Notes under the pieces: model-generated | Told to the model about the DNA's origin: nothing | Database searches by the model: none | Seen by the model: the letters and a program-made list of their open reading frames with translations, nothing else | NCBI GenBank assembly: GCA_002690445.1 | Contig: NZER01000349.1 | Coordinates: 1-64,000, forward strand | DNA: 64,000 bases | Source: Candidatus Pacearchaeota archaeon | Lineage (GTDB): Archaea; Nanoarchaeota; Nanoarchaeia; Pacearchaeales; GW2011-AR1 | Direction of reading: 5' to 3' | Translations under genes and position numbers: made by a program | Shown: in pieces, positions 7,995 to 15,800 of the stretch | Position numbering within the stretch: position 1 is the first letter of the stretch | How the letters are laid out: each line of letters opens with the position of its first letter

Positions 7995-8396
7995 ATGCCA
8001 CTTATTAAAAAACATACAGCAACAAAATTTTCATATACAACTCCTTTAAAACTTCCAAGTCGAGAATCTGGGGAGAGAAGGTTTGGAGTAGAAGGTGATA
8101 AAGGTTTATATGTTGATCGATTAGTATTAACCACTTCAGGTGACTTATCTAGAGATGAGTTATGGATTGAACAAAGCTTGACAGGTAATGCAGTTTCTGA
8201 AGATCCTTCAAGAGGACTAAAAGGTAGGGTGGCTGTAACTTTTAAAGACTTCTTACAGATAAGAAGGGGGATAGATCTGTCTGAAGTAGGGAACACCACA
8301 TATGAGGAACATCAGGCAACTATTAGGGAGATAGAACAATCATATGACAATAGTGGGTTGCTTCCACTGAATGTGGGGGGGATGGAGAGGGTTTGA
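7995..8396 (+). CDS. hypothetical protein
   Basis: 133 aa, soluble, no signal or membrane segment. It starts MPLIKKHTATKFSYTTPLKL only 5 nt after the right copy of the direct repeat. The sequence alternates polar and hydrophobic stretches and has no Cys. I do not recognise a family. Its position straight after the repeat suggests that its promoter lies in the duplicated tail, so the corresponding tail after the COG2426 gene may also act as promoter for the toxin-like gene. Confidence 0.55.
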   Translation: MPLIKKHTATKFSYTTPLKLPSRESGERRFGVEGDKGLYVDRLVLTTSGDLSRDELWIEQSLTGNAVSEDPSRGLKGRVAVTFKDFLQIRRGIDLSEVGNTTYEEHQATIREIEQSYDNSGLLPLNVGGMERV

Positions 8397-8405
8397 TTTT
8401 GTGGT

Positions 8406-8939
8406 TTATTTCTTTTTCTTGGATTTTATTAACTTATATAGGAATTTCAGATCATCGTAGATAGGGGTGGATTTTATTTTGAAGAGCCTTACTGAGGCAA
8501 TCCAGATTCCTGCTACGAATATTGTTGAGATGAAGTACCAGAAGATTAGGTGGGTTGCGTGAAAGTAGGTTGAACTGGTTGTTGATGCAAGGATGATGAT
8601 TCGGGCGATGTTGAGAATGAAGAGAGCGAGGAAGGTGAAGGCAAGGATTTTGATTCTTTTTGAGAGGTTTATTTTTGGGGTTGCTAAGACTAGGATTAAC
8701 AAGAGGTAGTAAGCAGAACCGGCGACGCACGCGGGGATTATTTCTATTATTACTCTTTCTGATATAATTAGGTTGTCTGAGATAGATATGTGGGTGAAAA
8801 GGCTCATGAGGGCGGCGACAGCGTGGATTGTGAGGGGTTTTAGAAGTTTATAGAGGATATATAGATTGCCGAGCCCTGCGACGAGGATGATGACGTATCT
8901 TATAAAGAGACCTGTTAGTTGGCTGACCTGTTTTTTCAT
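8406..8939 (-). CDS. archaeosortase/exosortase family transpeptidase
   Basis: 177 aa with five to six membrane helices. The exosortase/archaeosortase catalytic set is present in order: Cys71 in IPACVAGSAYY, Arg113 in LNIARIIIL, and His127 or His130 in FHATHLIFW. These enzymes cut C-terminal 'motif + helix + basic' tails and attach surface proteins to lipid or glycan. The length is at the short end of the family, as in DPANN versions. The large surface protein about 0.4 kb upstream is a plausible substrate. Confidence 0.85.
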   Translation of the reverse strand: MKKQVSQLTGLFIRYVIILVAGLGNLYILYKLLKPLTIHAVAALMSLFTHISISDNLIISERVIIEIIPACVAGSAYYLLLILVLATPKINLSKRIKILAFTFLALFILNIARIIILASTTSSTYFHATHLIFWYFISTIFVAGIWIASVRLFKIKSTPIYDDLKFLYKLIKSKKKK

Positions 8940-9037
8940 TAATAATAAGAGGGATGGTTGTTTAAGAAGTTTTGGGAATTAAAATTTTGCGATGTGCTAG
9001 GATGGATTTGCATTTTACTTAAGTTTGATATTACTAA

Positions 9038-9320
9038 TCGCCGAAGGCGACAGCGTGCCGCTAGGCACGCTCTAAATCAGCGAGCTCGAGGCTCGCGTAT
9101 CTTGCAAGAGCACTAAACCGCGCCCTTCGGGTGCGTAGATAGTTGAAATCTTTGATTTCAATAATCTATATTCCCAGCGAAAATCTACTCACAATTCACT
9201 CTTGTTGGTTTTGTGATATTAAATAAGACAAGAGCAAATTGTTCGCCGCCTAAATCGGCTCCCGATTTTCGCACACAATTTTATTAATGTTAAATCCCTT
9301 TTCTCACATCGTAAAATGCT
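9038..9320. repeat. composite intergenic element: string of hairpins plus GCGAAAATC palindrome
   Basis: No gene is visible in the 433-bp gap 8940-9372. It holds consecutive hairpins TCGCC-GAA-GGCGA (9038-9050), GCGTGCC-GCTA-GGCACGC (9053-9070), GCGAGC-TCGAG-GCTCGC (9080-9096) and TTGAAATC-TTT-GATTTCAA (9143-9161). A longer inverted repeat with arms GCGAAAATC/GATTTTCGC follows (9177-9185, 9264-9272). After it, 9272-9318 (CGCACACA..TTTTATTAAT..CACATCGTA.AATGC) resembles 12929-12976, so the element has conserved flanking sequence as well. Confidence 0.75.
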
Positions 9321-9372
9321 TTGAATTATTAAAAATTTTAGATTCTATCAAGGATTATTAGATGTCAAAAAA

Positions 9373-11133
9373 TTAAAAGTCAGATACTTTTGGAGCTCTT
9401 GCAACCTTAACAATTAAGACCAAGATCAAAATTATTAGTACAAGGAAAACTCCGGAGATTACGTAGAGCCCTGTGCTGCCCATTCCTAATCCTGAGAATG
9501 CTCCTGTCATAAATCCAGTTTGTTCTGCAATTGAGACCTGCACTGTTTCTGTTGCTTGGTTTCCGTTGTAACTTAGTGTGATGTCAAATGTTTGTGTTCC
9601 TGCCTGATTTGGTTTAAGTGTAACTGTTGCTTGTTTTGCACTGCCTTGTGCAATTGTTAAAATTTGTGGGTCTACATTAACTGATTCTGCCCATGCAGCT
9701 GTGTTCTGTGTTGAGATAACAAAGTTTCCTTCTGCATCCATGTTATTAACAACTGAAACCTGTACAATTAATTCTTTGCCAACTAGTGCATCTGATAAAA
9801 GAGATGCTGTGATTGTTGGTTCTGAAGTCTGAACTCCGCCACTGCCTGCTGCGCAATTTCCAATTACCTTAAGACGGTGTGTGAAAACTTCAGAAGCTTC
9901 GTCGTATGTTCCGTCGTCTTCGTCATAATCGTAATATGTTCTAAACTCAAGTGTGTATTCTTTTTGAGCTGCATTGCTTGGGATGTTGAAATTAAAAGAG
10001 ATTGTTTCTTTTTCTCCCCCATCTATATCTTCTCTTATTTCTTTTTCTAAATTAATTCCTAATTCGCTGTTTTCTAGTATAACTTTAACTTGCTCTTGGT
10101 CTTCATCTGCAATGTTATAAAGATCTGCTGTAATTGTAACTGATTGGTCGCATGGCACTTCATATGGTAAATCGATTTCTGAGACATCTACAATAACTGC
10201 TCTTTCATCGTTAATATCTTCTCTGTCAATTTTAATTTCTGCGTAAAAATCTTCTGCACCCCACTCATCTAAATCTCCTGAGTGATCAATACATGTATCG
10301 CTTTCTTTTCCATCTGGGTATGCTTTTACTTTTAATATATAATCACTATCTTCTATTTCTGGGTCTACTCTGAATATGAATGTGTGTTTTTCGCTTTCAT
10401 CTTCGTCAACATCGCCAATTTCAATTTCTTCGTCGTCTTCGCTAATCCAGAACATATCATCTATAATGTTGCTTGCTGCTGGGGAACCTTCTTTAAATAA
10501 TCCGATTTCGAAAACTACATCACTTAGATCTGATGTTTTGTCGTTTTCAAGTTCTACTTCTACTTCGATTTTGTCTAAAGGCAACCATTCGTCGTCTTCG
10601 TCGCCTGCACCTTTGTTTTTTATTTCTACATTGAATGTTAAATCGCTGTCATCTGTTGCGCCGTTTTTGCAAAATGAGTCTTGTTCTGGTTCTGGTTGTT
10701 CTACTTCTGTTACTTCTAATGTGATGTCTACTTTGCCACGAGAAAGCGGGTCACCTGCACCAACTGATGCGAATAATTCTAAATCACCTGTGTATGTGCC
10801 AACTTCTTGTGAAGAAGGAATTTGAATAGTTAATACAACATCTAAGGATTCATCCCCTGTAATTACTGTTGAAGAATTGATTAGTGGGATTTCTAAGTTA
10901 TTATCACTGATTGTATTAGAACCTGAAACTAAATCAGAAAATACTACGTTCATGTTGCTAAGATCTCCAGCATATGTGTTTGAGATTGTTAAGTCTAAAT
11001 TTACAGTTTGTCCTGAGTCTTCTGTTCCTGTTAATTCTGCTGGATTGTATTCAACTGCAGCACTAACCAAACTTAAACTTAAGAATAAAACTGCGAAAAT
11101 TCCAATGAATGCTAAAAGATTTTTGCTTTTCAT
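9373..11133 (-). CDS. large secreted surface protein with C-terminal anchor, putative archaeosortase substrate
   Basis: 586 aa. A signal peptide (KSKNLLAFIGIFAVLFLSLSLVSAA) is followed by about 530 residues of beta-rich, acidic Ig-like/COG1361-like repeats with patterns such as 'NLDLTISN..AGDLSN', and by Cys pairs (SFCKNG, SDTCID, EVPCDQ, IGNCAA). The end is tripartite: GFMTGAFSG, one helix (LYVISGVFLVLIILILVLIV) and a short basic stretch (KVARAPK). This fits an S-layer-associated or adhesin protein cut or anchored at its C terminus. An archaeosortase gene is the next gene downstream on the same strand. The highly acidic content fits an extracellular location. Confidence 0.75.
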   Translation of the reverse strand: MKSKNLLAFIGIFAVLFLSLSLVSAAVEYNPAELTGTEDSGQTVNLDLTISNTYAGDLSNMNVVFSDLVSGSNTISDNNLEIPLINSSTVITGDESLDVVLTIQIPSSQEVGTYTGDLELFASVGAGDPLSRGKVDITLEVTEVEQPEPEQDSFCKNGATDDSDLTFNVEIKNKGAGDEDDEWLPLDKIEVEVELENDKTSDLSDVVFEIGLFKEGSPAASNIIDDMFWISEDDEEIEIGDVDEDESEKHTFIFRVDPEIEDSDYILKVKAYPDGKESDTCIDHSGDLDEWGAEDFYAEIKIDREDINDERAVIVDVSEIDLPYEVPCDQSVTITADLYNIADEDQEQVKVILENSELGINLEKEIREDIDGGEKETISFNFNIPSNAAQKEYTLEFRTYYDYDEDDGTYDEASEVFTHRLKVIGNCAAGSGGVQTSEPTITASLLSDALVGKELIVQVSVVNNMDAEGNFVISTQNTAAWAESVNVDPQILTIAQGSAKQATVTLKPNQAGTQTFDITLSYNGNQATETVQVSIAEQTGFMTGAFSGLGMGSTGLYVISGVFLVLIILILVLIVKVARAPKVSDF

Positions 11134-11275
11134 TTTACTTGTTGTAATTTTTGAATGATTACATCCTTTTTAAAGTTTTCTATTATTTAGTATATAGATT
11201 ATTTTTGGGTTTTTTGGGGTTTTATCGTCGGCATAAGGAAAGATTTAAATATGAAGCTTTGCTTAAATTTGTGAA

Positions 11276-11647
11276 ATGGTGAAGTCAAAAGAGAACTTGA
11301 TTGGTGCATATTCCTTTTTAGCAGGGGTTATTTTAGCTGTTGCTTTGGGGCTGTTTCAAGGGGTGCTGGGGTCTGGGGGGAATGTTGCTTATCTTGTTTT
11401 GGTAATTCTTGGTTTAATTGTGGGGAGTTTGAATGTGGGGGATAAAGACTCCATGACTTTCTTGCTTGCGAGTTTGTCTTTGGTTATTGTGAGTGCGATG
11501 GGGAATGATACGTTGCAGTTTATTTCTAATCTGAGTCCGGCAATTATCCCGCCTTTTGTTAATGTTTTGCGGGCTTTGCTTGTATTGTTTATACCTGCGA
11601 CTATTATTGTTGCGTTGAAGACTGTTTTTAGTATTGCTAAGATTTAG
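11276..11647 (+). CDS. four-helix membrane protein of unknown function
   Basis: 123 aa, almost entirely membrane: about four helices (YSFLAGVILAVALGLFQG, VAYLVLVILGLIVGSL, FLLASLSLVIVSAMG, VLRALLVLFIPATIIVAL). It resembles conserved small membrane proteins common in DPANN genomes, but I know no function. A TATA-like ATTTAAAT at 11244-11251 lies about 25 nt before the start. It is convergent with the Dph2-like gene and overlaps its stop by 4 nt. Confidence 0.65.
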   Translation: MVKSKENLIGAYSFLAGVILAVALGLFQGVLGSGGNVAYLVLVILGLIVGSLNVGDKDSMTFLLASLSLVIVSAMGNDTLQFISNLSPAIIPPFVNVLRALLVLFIPATIIVALKTVFSIAKI

Positions 11648-12297
11648 ATTCGCAAAAATTCTGCAACATCTTGGAGGTTTATGATTTTTGAGCTGTCTAG
11701 GGCAAGTCCGGGGCAGGCAGTGTTTACCCAGATTTTGATTTGGGGGAAGTTTTCTAGTTCTGCGATGTTAATGTCATTGGATTGGAAGATGTAAGCTTTT
11801 TTATTGAGTTTTTGGATTTTCTTTTTTATATTATATATACCTTTATGGTGCTGGCCTGGTTTTGTTGAGGTAAGTAGCCCTATTATATTATAGGACAGGA
11901 ATTTGGCTTGTTTTGCTTTTGTTTTTTGCTTTATTTTGTTGATTTCTTGTTTTGTGATTTTTTCTATGTTTTTAGTGTTATATATATGAAGCTCTTTGTC
12001 CAGCTGGAGTGCGTTGTTGATTGCGTGGAATTTGCCGTCTGCAAGTAAGAGAAGGGTGTCAGCTTTTTTGTCAAAGGCGTTTGAGTTGCATCCGAGGACG
12101 TGGGCCTTGTAAGCGGCTCCGGGTTTTATTATGACTTTTTTGGACTTTTTTTCTAGGTATTTTTTTACAAGCGGGACTAAGTCAAGATACTGGATTGTGG
12201 CTGCGAGTGAAATTTTTTTGCCTTTGAGTTTGTCTAGTGGGGAGAGGTCTATGTTTTTAGGAAATTTTCTGCGTGCTTCTATGAATAGGGTTTTCAT
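11644..12297 (-). CDS. Dph2-like diphthamide synthesis protein, short form lacking domain 1
   Basis: 217 aa against about 340 for archaeal Dph2. Dph2 is a radical enzyme that moves an aminocarboxypropyl group from SAM to a histidine of EF-2. Domains 2 and 3 are recognisable: SLAATIQYLDL, HVLGCNSNAF with Cys70, LLADGKFHAI, and WVNTACPGLALD with Cys195. The 125-residue spacing of the two Cys matches Cys163 and Cys287 of the Pyrococcus enzyme. The first domain, with its cluster Cys (Cys59 in Pyrococcus), is absent. It may need a separate partner or may have changed function. The start is well placed and there is no upstream continuation of the frame. Confidence 0.75.
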   Translation of the reverse strand: MKTLFIEARRKFPKNIDLSPLDKLKGKKISLAATIQYLDLVPLVKKYLEKKSKKVIIKPGAAYKAHVLGCNSNAFDKKADTLLLLADGKFHAINNALQLDKELHIYNTKNIEKITKQEINKIKQKTKAKQAKFLSYNIIGLLTSTKPGQHHKGIYNIKKKIQKLNKKAYIFQSNDINIAELENFPQIKIWVNTACPGLALDSSKIINLQDVAEFLRI

Positions 12298-12331
12298 GAA
12301 TTTTTTAATAAGAAAGAGTTTTTAAGGTTAA

Positions 12332-12724
12332 TCAAAACCTTTCCATGCTTTCGTCTTCTTTGATTTCTTCTGGGATGATTCCTTTTTGGATTTCAAAGAC
12401 TTTTGAGGGGGTTGCGATGACTGTGTGTTCGCCAAAGCCGGCGATTCTGCCTTCTAGTGCGTCAACTGTTTTTTTGATTTTAGATATTGCTCTTTTTAAT
12501 TCTACAACATCTTTTGCTTTGAGAGCTTTTATGTCAATCACGGTGATTGTATATCCGCTTCTTAGTGAGTCAAGAATTGGGTTAATATCGTCGTAAGTTT
12601 TTAAGATAAAAGTTTTCACCAGCACTTTTGAGTCTGCTTTGTCTTGATCCAAATCAATTTCAATGAATTCCGAATCAAAATCATCATCTCTTCCCACCAA
12701 TTTTTTAAACCTCTCAAACACCAT
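12332..12724 (-). CDS. sepF: SepF, archaeal cell-division anchor of FtsZ
   Basis: 130 aa. An N-terminal amphipathic membrane-binding segment (MVFERFKKLVG) is followed by an acidic linker and the DUF552/SepF core: VLVKTFILKTYDDINPILD, YTITVIDIKAL..DVVELKRAISKIKKTV, and IAGFGEHTVIATPSKVF. Archaeal SepF tethers FtsZ to the membrane. ftsZ is on the same strand about 3.3 kb away within the same broad region, consistent with a shared division role. Confidence 0.85.
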   Translation of the reverse strand: MVFERFKKLVGRDDDFDSEFIEIDLDQDKADSKVLVKTFILKTYDDINPILDSLRSGYTITVIDIKALKAKDVVELKRAISKIKKTVDALEGRIAGFGEHTVIATPSKVFEIQKGIIPEEIKEDESMERF

Positions 12725-12839
12725 GTTCTAGTTTAAAACTTTGGGTATTTAAATATTTATGTAGTGGAGTGAATGCTGTGCTTCCTAAGGACATATGTCA
12801 TACCTTAAAATAATTAATTAAGATTAAACTTCACTTCAG

Positions 12840-13048
12840 CTCGAAAAAATTTCGCATTTTCAGGTATTATTAAGAAAGATTGTTGAAAAAGCGAAATTTT
12901 TTGCTCCGCCTTGTCGGCTTTCGCTCTCGCACACATTTTTATTAATACCCAATTTCTCCTTCACATCGTAGAATGCCAGATGTATCTAAGGAATTTGCAA
13001 TTGATTATAAATTCTGAAGGAACAAAATCGAAAGCCGACAAGGCGGAG
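12840..13048. repeat. intergenic palindromic element with 20-bp inverted arms
   Basis: The 347-bp gap 12725-13071 contains no gene. The 20-bp arm CTCCGCCTTGTCGGCTTTCG at 12904-12923 is repeated perfectly inverted at 13029-13048. Each arm is itself a small hairpin (GCC-TTGTC-GGC). The same word recurs at 47378-47396. The segment 12845-12890 (AAATTTCGCATTTTCAGGTATTA..) resembles 48869-48910. A GACATATGTC palindrome at 12789-12798 matches part of the repeats near 51650. Confidence 0.75.
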
Positions 13049-13071
13049 ATTTTGCGAGAGTTATTTGCCTC

Positions 13072-13473
13072 TTATTTTCCGCTAATTTTCTTCATCACGT
13101 CTTCGCGGATTGTCTCGATTTTTTCAGAAAATTCTTTTTCCTGCTTGTCAATATTTTTCAATCTTAGATCTATTAATTCTTTTTTGTGCTTCATTTCTTC
13201 TACAACTTTTTCTTTTGTTGTTTTAATTACAACCTGATTTCCGATAATTTTTGAAATCTCACCATCAGTTTTTTCTACTTCCTGCAAGATGTGGTCGGTT
13301 TCATTTGATTCCATTTGGAATGCCTGCTTTTGCATTATTAACTGCTGGAAGCTTTGTTCGAGAACTTGAAGTTCCTGAATTTGTCGTTGAGTTTCTTCGT
13401 CTAGGTTTGCCAGGGGGTTGCCTGGTGCTGATGGTGTTTCTGGTGTTGGTTCTTCTTCTGTTTTTTTTACCAT
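13072..13473 (-). CDS. pfdB: prefoldin subunit beta
   Basis: 133 aa. Two long coiled-coil segments flank a short beta-hairpin region (DGEISKIIGNQVVIKTTKE), the standard beta-prefoldin layout; 'LDEETQRQIQELQ.LEQSFQQLIMQKQAFQME' is the typical first helix. Prefoldin is the hexameric holdase that hands unfolded proteins to the thermosome. About 20 extra polar residues precede the usual start. ATG overlaps the TAA of rpo12 by one base, so the order eL43-rpo12-pfdB is an operon, as in many archaea. Confidence 0.9.
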   Translation of the reverse strand: MVKKTEEEPTPETPSAPGNPLANLDEETQRQIQELQVLEQSFQQLIMQKQAFQMESNETDHILQEVEKTDGEISKIIGNQVVIKTTKEKVVEEMKHKKELIDLRLKNIDKQEKEFSEKIETIREDVMKKISGK

Positions 13474-13610
13474 TATTTTGCTTCAACTGTTTTCATTTTA
13501 GTTCGCGGTTTGTAAAAAATTCGTGAGCCGCAGTGAGGGCAGACAAATCGCTTTTTTAAATCTGTTGATTTTATTTTTTTGCTGCAGTGGAAGCATTTGT
13601 ATTGTGCCAT
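13473..13610 (-). CDS. rpoP: RNA polymerase subunit P (Rpo12)
   Basis: 45 aa, MAQYKCFHCSKKIKST.., with a zinc ribbon CX2C (YKCFHC) and CPHCG, then SRIFYKPRTK, the conserved RpoP/Rpb12 ending. The length is normal for archaeal Rpo12. It forms part of the RNA polymerase assembly platform. It lies between eL43 and prefoldin beta and shares one base (TAATG) with the latter. Confidence 0.93.
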   Translation of the reverse strand: MAQYKCFHCSKKIKSTDLKKRFVCPHCGSRIFYKPRTKMKTVEAK

Positions 13611-13643
13611 TATGTGATTACGAGATTTTGATGGTTTTTAAGT

Positions 13644-13865
13644 TTAATCTTTTTGCTGGAGGTGGAATGTGCCGCCTGCGAATCTTTTGCTGCATTTTTT
13701 GCAGAGCCAGATTGCTTTTGCCTGACGTTTTGCTGTGCCTTTGCAAAAAGGGCATTCTTGTTTTTTCCGCTGGATTGATTCGACAGCTATAAGTCTTTCT
13801 TTTGGCTTTCCGTAGCCAGCTCCGAATCTTCCTGCTGATTTTATTTTTTTCTTTTTTACTGCCAT
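13644..13865 (-). CDS. rpl37ae: ribosomal protein eL43 (L37Ae)
   Basis: 73 aa. The basic start (AVKKKKIKSAGRFGAGYGK) and the zinc finger CPFCKGTAKRQ...WLCKKCSKRFAGGTF match eL43. The family is usually 80-90 aa, so this copy is slightly short at the C terminus, ending HLQQKD. First gene of the eL43-rpo12-pfdB operon. Confidence 0.93.
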   Translation of the reverse strand: MAVKKKKIKSAGRFGAGYGKPKERLIAVESIQRKKQECPFCKGTAKRQAKAIWLCKKCSKRFAGGTFHLQQKD

Positions 13866-14062
13866 TGTATTATGATATGGGCTGCCCTACTCCCAAAATG
13901 CACCTCGCAAATAGAGTTTTTAATCTTTACTTTGCTCGGAGCGTTTTGCTCAGATTTTGCATTTCCGAATTTTTTGTTTACCGGAAAAGCGAAATCTTCG
14001 GCCCGGAAATTTAACCGAGGTTAAAATCCGCGATCTCACAAGGGATTTACAATCCCTTATAT
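13866..14062. other. hairpin-rich gap between eL43 and tRNA-Pro
   Basis: No gene is seen. AAGGGA-TTTACAA-TCCCTT (14039-14057) lies 6 nt past the tRNA-Pro 3' end and may stop or pace its transcript. A second imperfect hairpin pairs AATTTAACC with GGTTAAAAT (around 14008-14027), and a third pairs GATTTTGCATTTCCG with CGGAAAAGCGAAATC (around 13955-13992). The last two resemble the GCGAAAATC palindrome family. Confidence 0.5.
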
Positions 14063-14208
14063 GGGGCTGCCCGGATTTTAACCGGGGTCTGGAACTATTC
14101 AGGAGGAACTCGCAGGATTTCAATCGTCTTCCCGAAGGTGAGACATATTGTCTCCGAGCTCATCCCTCACCCAAAGCTCCGATGCTAAACAGGCTACACC
14201 ACAGCCCC
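14063..14208 (-). tRNA. tRNA-Pro (anticodon UGG) with a 73-nt intron
   Basis: Read on the minus strand from 14208. Acceptor GGGGCTG pairs with CAGCCCC at 14069-14063. The anticodon stem GGAGC leads into the loop TTTGGG, giving anticodon TGG, and its partner GTTCC lies at 14095-14091. The T arm is CCCGG-TTAAAAT-CCGGG, with A instead of the usual C at position 56. Exon 1 is 14208-14170 and exon 2 is 14096-14063. The intervening 14169-14097 is placed at 37/38, the canonical archaeal site for the splicing endonuclease. The intron contains GAGAC-AATAT-GTCTC. No CCA is encoded. Confidence 0.85.
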
Positions 14209-14245
14209 AATAATAAAGAGGGTTTTAGTGTATTAATAAATTTAA

Positions 14246-14983
14246 CTACTCAGGTTTTTCTCCGGGTTTTTCTTCCTGACTTTCTTCAGCTGGTTTTTCT
14301 TCTCCAGCTTCGCCTTCCGCTGCTCCTTCTTCTCCAGCTTCGCCTTCTGCTGCTCCTTCTTCTCCTTCTGCTTTCTTTGCTTCTTCTGCAGCTGCAGCTT
14401 CTTCTTCTGCTTTCTTAATTTCGGCTTCCTGCTCTGCTAAAAGTTTTTTGAAGAAAAGATCTATTTTTTTCTTTTTTGCTGGATCAACTTCTGTTTTCTG
14501 AGATTCTATTTCCTGCTTGTATTTTCCTTTTTCAATTTCTTCTAAAATTTCTTTAGGGTCTTTGTTTTCAATTATGACACCCATTGCCATGCAAGTTCCG
14601 ATAACTGACTTTAGTGTTGCAGAGAATGTATTGGAAAGCATTGAAGCGTGTTTTGTTTTTGATATTGCGATAACCTGCTCGATTGCTAAGTTTCCTGAGT
14701 TAAGTTTTTTTCTTTCGCCGGACGCTTTTTCTATTTTAAGTTCTTTTTTTAATAGTTCAGATGTTGGGGGTGATAAAACTTTGATTGTGAATTCTTTTGA
14801 TTTTGGGTCTACGTCCAGATGAACGGGAACTGTGATTCCTTTGAATTCTTGTGTTGCTGTGTTTACATCTGAGATAACTTTGCCCATGTTGATTCCCATT
14901 GGTCCGAGCTGCTGAGCTATTGCTGGACCTGGTGTCATGTTCCCGCCCTCAACTAAAAGTTTGATTAGCATTTTAATCTCCAA
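14246..14983 (-). CDS. rpl11: ribosomal protein uL11 with long acidic Ala/Glu tail
   Basis: 245 aa against about 160 in most archaea. The L11 core is clear: LVEGGNMTPGPAIAQQLGPMGINMGK, VPVHLDVD..KEFTIKVLSPPTSELL, and the RNA-binding half ending GTCMAMGVIIENKDPKEI. After about residue 165 comes a Lys/Glu coil and a low-complexity tail with the unit EEGAAEGEAG twice. This sits at the stalk base, so the tail may mimic the acidic flexible ends of stalk proteins. ATG at 14971 is an alternative start. It follows spt5 and secE on the same strand, the usual archaeal order secE-spt5-rpl11. Confidence 0.93.
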   Translation of the reverse strand: MEIKMLIKLLVEGGNMTPGPAIAQQLGPMGINMGKVISDVNTATQEFKGITVPVHLDVDPKSKEFTIKVLSPPTSELLKKELKIEKASGERKKLNSGNLAIEQVIAISKTKHASMLSNTFSATLKSVIGTCMAMGVIIENKDPKEILEEIEKGKYKQEIESQKTEVDPAKKKKIDLFFKKLLAEQEAEIKKAEEEAAAAEEAKKAEGEEGAAEGEAGEEGAAEGEAGEEKPAEESQEEKPGEKPE

Positions 14984-15001
14984 GAAAACAGATTTTTAAA
15001 T

Positions 15002-15709
15002 CTAACTGATTTGCTGTTCATCAGTATTTAATTCGTCTTCAGTTTCTTCTCTTCTGATGACACGAAGATTATCGAGCTTGACTGTAACTGGAATTGGAAC
15101 AGCAGCACCGAGCAGTGAGACAACTGATTCTCCTTTTGCCTTGTCAACTCTAATAACTTTTGCTTTTTCTTTTTTGAAAGGTTCGGATATAATCTCGACA
15201 ATGTCGTTTTTCTCGATTTTAATTTCAGAGGCAACAGGTTCTAACATTTGCTTTATTTCTTCGTAAGAAATAACTTTAGGAATAATTCCCTTAACATAGG
15301 GTAGATTGAAAACAGCTTCTTCTGCGTTTTCTCTGTCTGGAGCTTCTAAGAAAATATAACCCCGTAATCCGTGAGGCCGGGCAATAGCGTAGACTTCTAA
15401 TTTCTTTTTTTTAATTTTATCAGCAATTAATTCTAATGCTTTGTCTTCTTTGTTTGTTGTAACTTTCACAACAAAAATTGAGGAAGCAAATTCTCTTTTT
15501 GGTTTTTGTTTTTCTGGTTTTACTTCTTCTTCAAGTTCTTTTTCCTCTTCTTCAAGTTCTTCAGCTGTTTCATTGTTGTCTTCTGAGGGAATCATAGGAT
15601 CCTTTTTTTTCGCTCCCCTAATTATTGGAGCGTCTGCTGGAGTTTCTTTGCTTTCTTTTTCGCTATCTTCTTCAAGATAGTCAAATTCGTCTTCCATTCC
15701 TAATGGCAT
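15002..15709 (-). CDS. spt5: transcription elongation factor Spt5 (NusG family) with acidic N-terminal extension
   Basis: 235 aa. About 85 residues of Asp/Glu/Lys-rich low complexity come first, which most archaeal Spt5 lack. The NGN domain follows (SSIFVVKVTTNKEDKALELI, VYAIARPHGLRGYIFLEA, VKGIIPKVISYEEI), then a KOW domain (IEKNDIVEIISEPFKKEKAKVIRVD). It binds the polymerase clamp and raises processivity. The acidic extension recalls eukaryotic Spt5. Standard neighbour of secE and uL11. Confidence 0.93.
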   Translation of the reverse strand: MPLGMEDEFDYLEEDSEKESKETPADAPIIRGAKKKDPMIPSEDNNETAEELEEEEKELEEEVKPEKQKPKREFASSIFVVKVTTNKEDKALELIADKIKKKKLEVYAIARPHGLRGYIFLEAPDRENAEEAVFNLPYVKGIIPKVISYEEIKQMLEPVASEIKIEKNDIVEIISEPFKKEKAKVIRVDKAKGESVVSLLGAAVPIPVTVKLDNLRVIRREETEDELNTDEQQIS

Positions 15710-15800
15710 TTTATTTTTGAATTGTTTAGTACCAACTAATTCTTAAATATCTAAGAACTAGATGTTTTTTATTGTTTTGGGTGGTTTTTAAATTTATTGT

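Noticed and set aside
14030..14062. A tRNA-Tyr-like anticodon arm (AGGGA-TTGTAAA-TCCCT) on the minus strand after tRNA-Pro
   Set aside because: No matching acceptor stem or T arm could be found; the 5' part would fall inside tRNA-Pro. Treated as a plain hairpin.
14246..14418. A Leu-rich plus-strand frame opposite the uL11 tail
   Set aside because: The Leu runs come from the antisense of the Ala/Glu repeat codons.
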